A DNA stretch of 11,562 nt from an uncultured Acidobacteriota bacterium (lineage in GTDB: Bacteria; Acidobacteriota; Thermoanaerobaculia; Gp7-AA8): positions 1-11,562 of the forward strand of contig CAMPKJ010000158.1 in NCBI GenBank assembly GCA_946887105.1, in the 5' to 3' direction. The first letter of the stretch is position 1. Every line of letters begins with the position of its first letter. A model generated the notes under the pieces. It did not search any database, was not told the origin of the DNA, and was given only the letters and a program-made list of their open reading frames with translations. The position numbers and the translations under genes are program-made. This document shows positions 9,376 through 11,562 of this stretch, in pieces.

Positions 9376-9584
9376 TGCGCGCCCTCGCTCTTGTTCTTCT
9401 CCGCGTCTACAAGCGCTTCCTCTCGCCGCTTCTCCCGCCGATGTGTCGTTTCGAGCCGACGTGCTCTGTGTATACGATGCAGGCCGTCGAGAAATACGGC
9501 GCCGCCCGCGGCACCTGGCTCGGCATCCGCCGGCTGGCTCGCTGCCACCCGTTCAATCCTGGAGGTTGGGACCCGGTCCCTTGA
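9372..9584 (+). CDS. yidD: Membrane protein insertion efficiency factor YidD
   Basis: YidD is a small peripheral inner-membrane protein that assists YidC-dependent insertion. Its precise action is poorly known. The 70 residues have an amphipathic N-terminus ([20 protein letters not shown]), then [10 protein letters not shown] (25-34) and the C-terminal [17 protein letters not shown] (54-70), which carry the three conserved cysteines (25, 31, 58) and the family ending. Two ATGs are adjacent (9372 and 9375). The first overlaps the rnpA stop by 4 bp, typical of coupled translation. The gene ends 1 bp before yidC. The last codons also carry the GGAGG and hairpin discussed for yidC. Confidence 0.95.
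   Translation: MMRALALVLLRVYKRFLSPLLPPMCRFEPTCSVYTMQAVEKYGAARGTWLGIRRLARCHPFNPGGWDPVP
9561..9580 (+). promoter_or_regulatory. Distant Shine-Dalgarno and bridging hairpin for yidC
   Basis: GGAGG (9561-9565) lies 20 bases before the yidC ATG, too far for normal use. Between them GGGAC, loop CCG, GTCCC (9568-9580) can form a 5-bp stem. Folding would reduce the effective distance to about 7 bases. The sequence is also yidD coding sequence (GGWDPVP), so codon constraint could explain much of it. Confidence 0.4.
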
Positions 9585-9585
9585 C

Positions 9586-11241
9586 ATGGAAAAGCGAATT
9601 TTTCTCGCGATTTTGATTTCGCTCGGCCTGCTGTGGGGCTGGGCCGCGCTTGCGCCGCGATTGTTCCCCGAGCTCGTGAAGCGGCCGCAAGCCGCGAAGC
9701 CGGCCACGCCGGCTCCGTCCGCGACGAGCACGACCAGCACCACGACCACCAGCGCCAGCCCGGCTCCGGCTTCATCGCTCTCCGCGGCTGCGCCATCGGC
9801 GTCGACCGCTCCGGTGTCGGCGGCGCAGGTGAAGCTGACCGTCATCGAAACGAACGAATACAAAGCGGTCCTGACGAATCGCGGCGCGCAGCTGATTTCG
9901 TTTCAGCTGAAGGGCTATCCGCGCAAGAAGCAGACGGTGCCGGAGGACCTGGTCAAGGCGCGCGAGCCGAACCGCACCGACTATCCGTTCATGATCGTCC
10001 CCGCGGATCGGGCGCTCCTCGCACTGAACAGCGCGCTCTACGACGTGTCGGACACGGTCCAGGCGAACGGTCAGCGCGTCATCGAGTACCGCTACTCCGA
10101 CGGCCGTGTCACCGCGACGAAGACGTTCCGTTTCACGAATCAGCCGTACCTCTTCAACTTCTCGGTCGACGTGAAGCCGCCTTCGCCGTATCGCGTCGAG
10201 ATCGGTCCCGGCATCCGCACGCTGGCGGCCGAGGAGCAGGACACGCAGGTGGTCACCACCGGCAACGGGATTTATCAGACGGAAGGGAAGCTGAAGATCG
10301 TCGCGCGCGAGAAAGCGCCGCGCCTGCAGGTCCTTCCCGCGGTCGACTACGTCGGCATCGAGGACAACTACTTCCTCACCGCACTCCGTCCGCAACGCGC
10401 GGGCGAGGGCATCCTGCAGCGCGTCACGTTCTTCAACGCGAAGACGAAGACGCGCCGCGAAGACGTCTATACCGGCCTCAATGCGACCGGCGATGGTCAC
10501 GTCGCCGGCGAGGCGTTCTTCGGTCCGAAGGAAACGGCCCTTCTCGACAAGTACGGGATGGGCGAGGCGTTGCAGTTCGGCTGGTTCAGCCTGATCGCGC
10601 GCTTCTTCCTCACCGCGCTGATCTGGATCAATCAGTTCACGCACAACTATGGCTTCGCCATCATCGTGCTGACGATCCTCATCAAGATCGTGCTCTACCC
10701 GCTGCAGCACAAGAGCATCGTCTCGATGAAGAAGATGCAGAAGGTGCAGCCGAAGGTCGAGCAGATCAAGGCGAAGTACAAGAAGTCGAAGACCGACGCC
10801 GAGCAGCGCCAGAAGATGAACGTGGAGATGATGGCGCTCTATCAGAAAGAGGGCATCAATCCGATGGCGGGCTGTCTGCCGCTCATCCTGCAGCTGCCGA
10901 TTCTGTGGGGCTTTTATAACCTGCTCTCGCGCGCCATCGAGCTGCGCGGCGCGCCGTGGATCCTGTGGATCCGCGACCTCTCCGAGAAAGATCCGACGTA
11001 CGTGCTGCCGGTGCTGATGACCGCCACGATGTTCATCCAGACGTACATCACGCCCTCGACCGGCGATCCGGCGCAGCGGAGGATCTTCCTGATCATGCCG
11101 CTCGTGTTCGGATTCCTCTTCAAAGACTTCCCGAGCGGTCTCGTGCTCTACTGGCTCGTACAGAACATCTTGACGATCATCCAGCAGTGGATCATGAATA
11201 AGTGGTGGAAAGAGCACCCGGCTGAGATCCAGAAATCATAA
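9586..11241 (+). CDS. yidC: Membrane protein insertase YidC
   Basis: YidC inserts and folds inner-membrane proteins, alone or with SecYEG. The 551-residue product is of the diderm type. A first transmembrane segment (about 5-22) is followed by a Ser/Thr/Ala/Pro-rich linker (about 38-80) and a large periplasmic beta domain (about 81-325). The conserved core spans about 330-540: an amphipathic segment with a membrane helix (331-351), helix 356-373, a charged cytoplasmic hairpin (about 377-425), NPMAGCLPLILQLPILWGFY (425-444), and helices near 472-490 and 500-532. Lys367 in TILIKIVLYPL occupies the hydrophilic-groove position that is Arg366 in E. coli. The ATG at 9586, giving MEKRIFLAILISL, is preferred: in-frame upstream starts would lie inside yidD and add a non-homologous extension. 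khpB follows after 12 bp. Confidence 0.97.
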   Translation: MEKRIFLAILISLGLLWGWAALAPRLFPELVKRPQAAKPATPAPSATSTTSTTTTSASPAPASSLSAAAPSASTAPVSAAQVKLTVIETNEYKAVLTNRGAQLISFQLKGYPRKKQTVPEDLVKAREPNRTDYPFMIVPADRALLALNSALYDVSDTVQANGQRVIEYRYSDGRVTATKTFRFTNQPYLFNFSVDVKPPSPYRVEIGPGIRTLAAEEQDTQVVTTGNGIYQTEGKLKIVAREKAPRLQVLPAVDYVGIEDNYFLTALRPQRAGEGILQRVTFFNAKTKTRREDVYTGLNATGDGHVAGEAFFGPKETALLDKYGMGEALQFGWFSLIARFFLTALIWINQFTHNYGFAIIVLTILIKIVLYPLQHKSIVSMKKMQKVQPKVEQIKAKYKKSKTDAEQRQKMNVEMMALYQKEGINPMAGCLPLILQLPILWGFYNLLSRAIELRGAPWILWIRDLSEKDPTYVLPVLMTATMFIQTYITPSTGDPAQRRIFLIMPLVFGFLFKDFPSGLVLYWLVQNILTIIQQWIMNKWWKEHPAEIQKS

Positions 11242-11253
11242 CGGCGGAATGCG

Positions 11254-11562
11254 ATGAGCCATCGTTTCGAAGGACGAAGTGTCGAAGAGGCGCTGCAGAG
11301 CGCGGCGGAAGCGCTCGGAGTGGAGCGCTGGCAGTTGACGTATCACGTGCTGCTCGAGAAACGCGGGTTTCTCGGTGGGGTGAAGCGGGTCGTGCTCGAA
11401 GCGGACATCAACACTGCCGCGGCGCCGCCGGCCAATACCGTCGCGCCGCCTCCGATCTCGCACGACGCTCCGCCGCGTTCGGATCGGGGAGCGCGCGGAG
11501 GTCGCGGCGCCGGTGGCGGTCGTGGAGCACGCGGTCGCGACTCCGGCGGCGGCCGGCGCGGT
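11254..11562 (+). CDS. khpB: KhpB/Jag RNA-binding protein, N-terminal part
   Basis: KhpB (Jag, EloR) is a KH-R3H RNA-binding protein, normally encoded right after yidC. It is linked to cell elongation and RNA binding with KhpA in some Firmicutes. The first 103 codons are present. Residues 1-52 form a Jag_N domain, with FEGRSVEEALQSAAEALGV (5-23) and EKRGFLGGVKRVVLEADI (35-52). A proline/alanine-rich linker follows (about 53-75). Residues 78-103 are rich in Arg-Gly with several GGR and RGG triplets and continue past the edge. The KH and R3H domains would lie beyond the window. The ATG at 11254 has GGCGGA (11243-11248) upstream. The ATG at 11249 is out of frame and closed by TGA at once. Confidence 0.88.
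   Translation, partial: MSHRFEGRSVEEALQSAAEALGVERWQLTYHVLLEKRGFLGGVKRVVLEADINTAAAPPANTVAPPPISHDAPPRSDRGARGGRGAGGGRGARGRDSGGGRRG

Noticed and set aside
9391..9585. 65-codon N-terminal extension of yidC
   Set aside because: It runs out of frame through yidD. The ATG at 9586 gives the normal YidC N-terminus with its first membrane helix.
9772..11217. 481-codon minus-strand frame opposite yidC
   Set aside because: It is a shadow of yidC, with a typical Arg/His/Asp-rich antisense composition and no recognisable domain.

Overview
This window is the replication-origin neighbourhood of a GC-rich bacterial chromosome. A left-facing block reads, from the divergence point outward, dnaA, dnaN, recF, gyrB and gyrA, the last cut by the left edge. 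A right-facing block reads rpmH, rnpA, yidD, yidC and khpB/jag, the last cut by the right edge. All ten genes are ordinary core genes. I see no transposon, phage, CRISPR array, tRNA or rRNA. YidC carries the large periplasmic domain, and GyrB is about 795 residues with the long Gram-negative-type insertion in its TOPRIM half, so the organism is probably a diderm. The high GC and general sequence character would fit a lineage such as Acidobacteriota, but I cannot prove the phylum from the sequence alone.

Left block (1-8552, minus strand). The genes encode the initiator ATPase DnaA, the beta clamp DnaN, the gap-repair protein RecF and both gyrase subunits. dnaN and recF abut with no spacer (TAG then a TTG start), and gyrB and gyrA are 10 bp apart. 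The two longer gaps are 6988-7244 (dnaA to dnaN) and 4654-4770 (recF to gyrB). In the second I see only a weak -10-like hexamer and no convincing terminator.

Origin signals. The dnaA-dnaN gap holds a candidate oriC core. It has a tract of TAG triplets resembling a DnaA-trio (7024-7038), flanked on one side by a degenerate DnaA box (7043-7051) and on the other by an AT-rich inverted repeat (7007-7023). Further box-like 9-mers with a TCCGCA or TCCACA core lie between 7130 and 7232. A second cluster of three box-like 9-mers (8580-8610) sits in the dnaA leader, just downstream of a likely dnaA promoter. Together these look like a bipartite origin flanking dnaA, as in Bacillus subtilis.

Right block (8823-11562, plus strand). 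A consensus-like promoter (TTGACC, 17 bp, TATACT) drives rpmH (ribosomal protein L34), rnpA (RNase P protein), yidD (membrane insertion accessory factor), yidC (membrane insertase) and the start of khpB/jag (RNA-binding protein). The genes are tightly packed: 22 bp, a 4-bp overlap, 1 bp and 12 bp. The block joins translation, tRNA maturation and membrane-protein insertion in one likely operon.

I do not see an undescribed biological system. The points most worth checking are the candidate DnaA-trio origin, the inverted box pairs (one doubling as a possible dnaA terminator), a hairpin that could bridge a distant Shine-Dalgarno to yidC, a GET tripeptide repeat in the GyrA tail and an RG-rich linker in KhpB/Jag.
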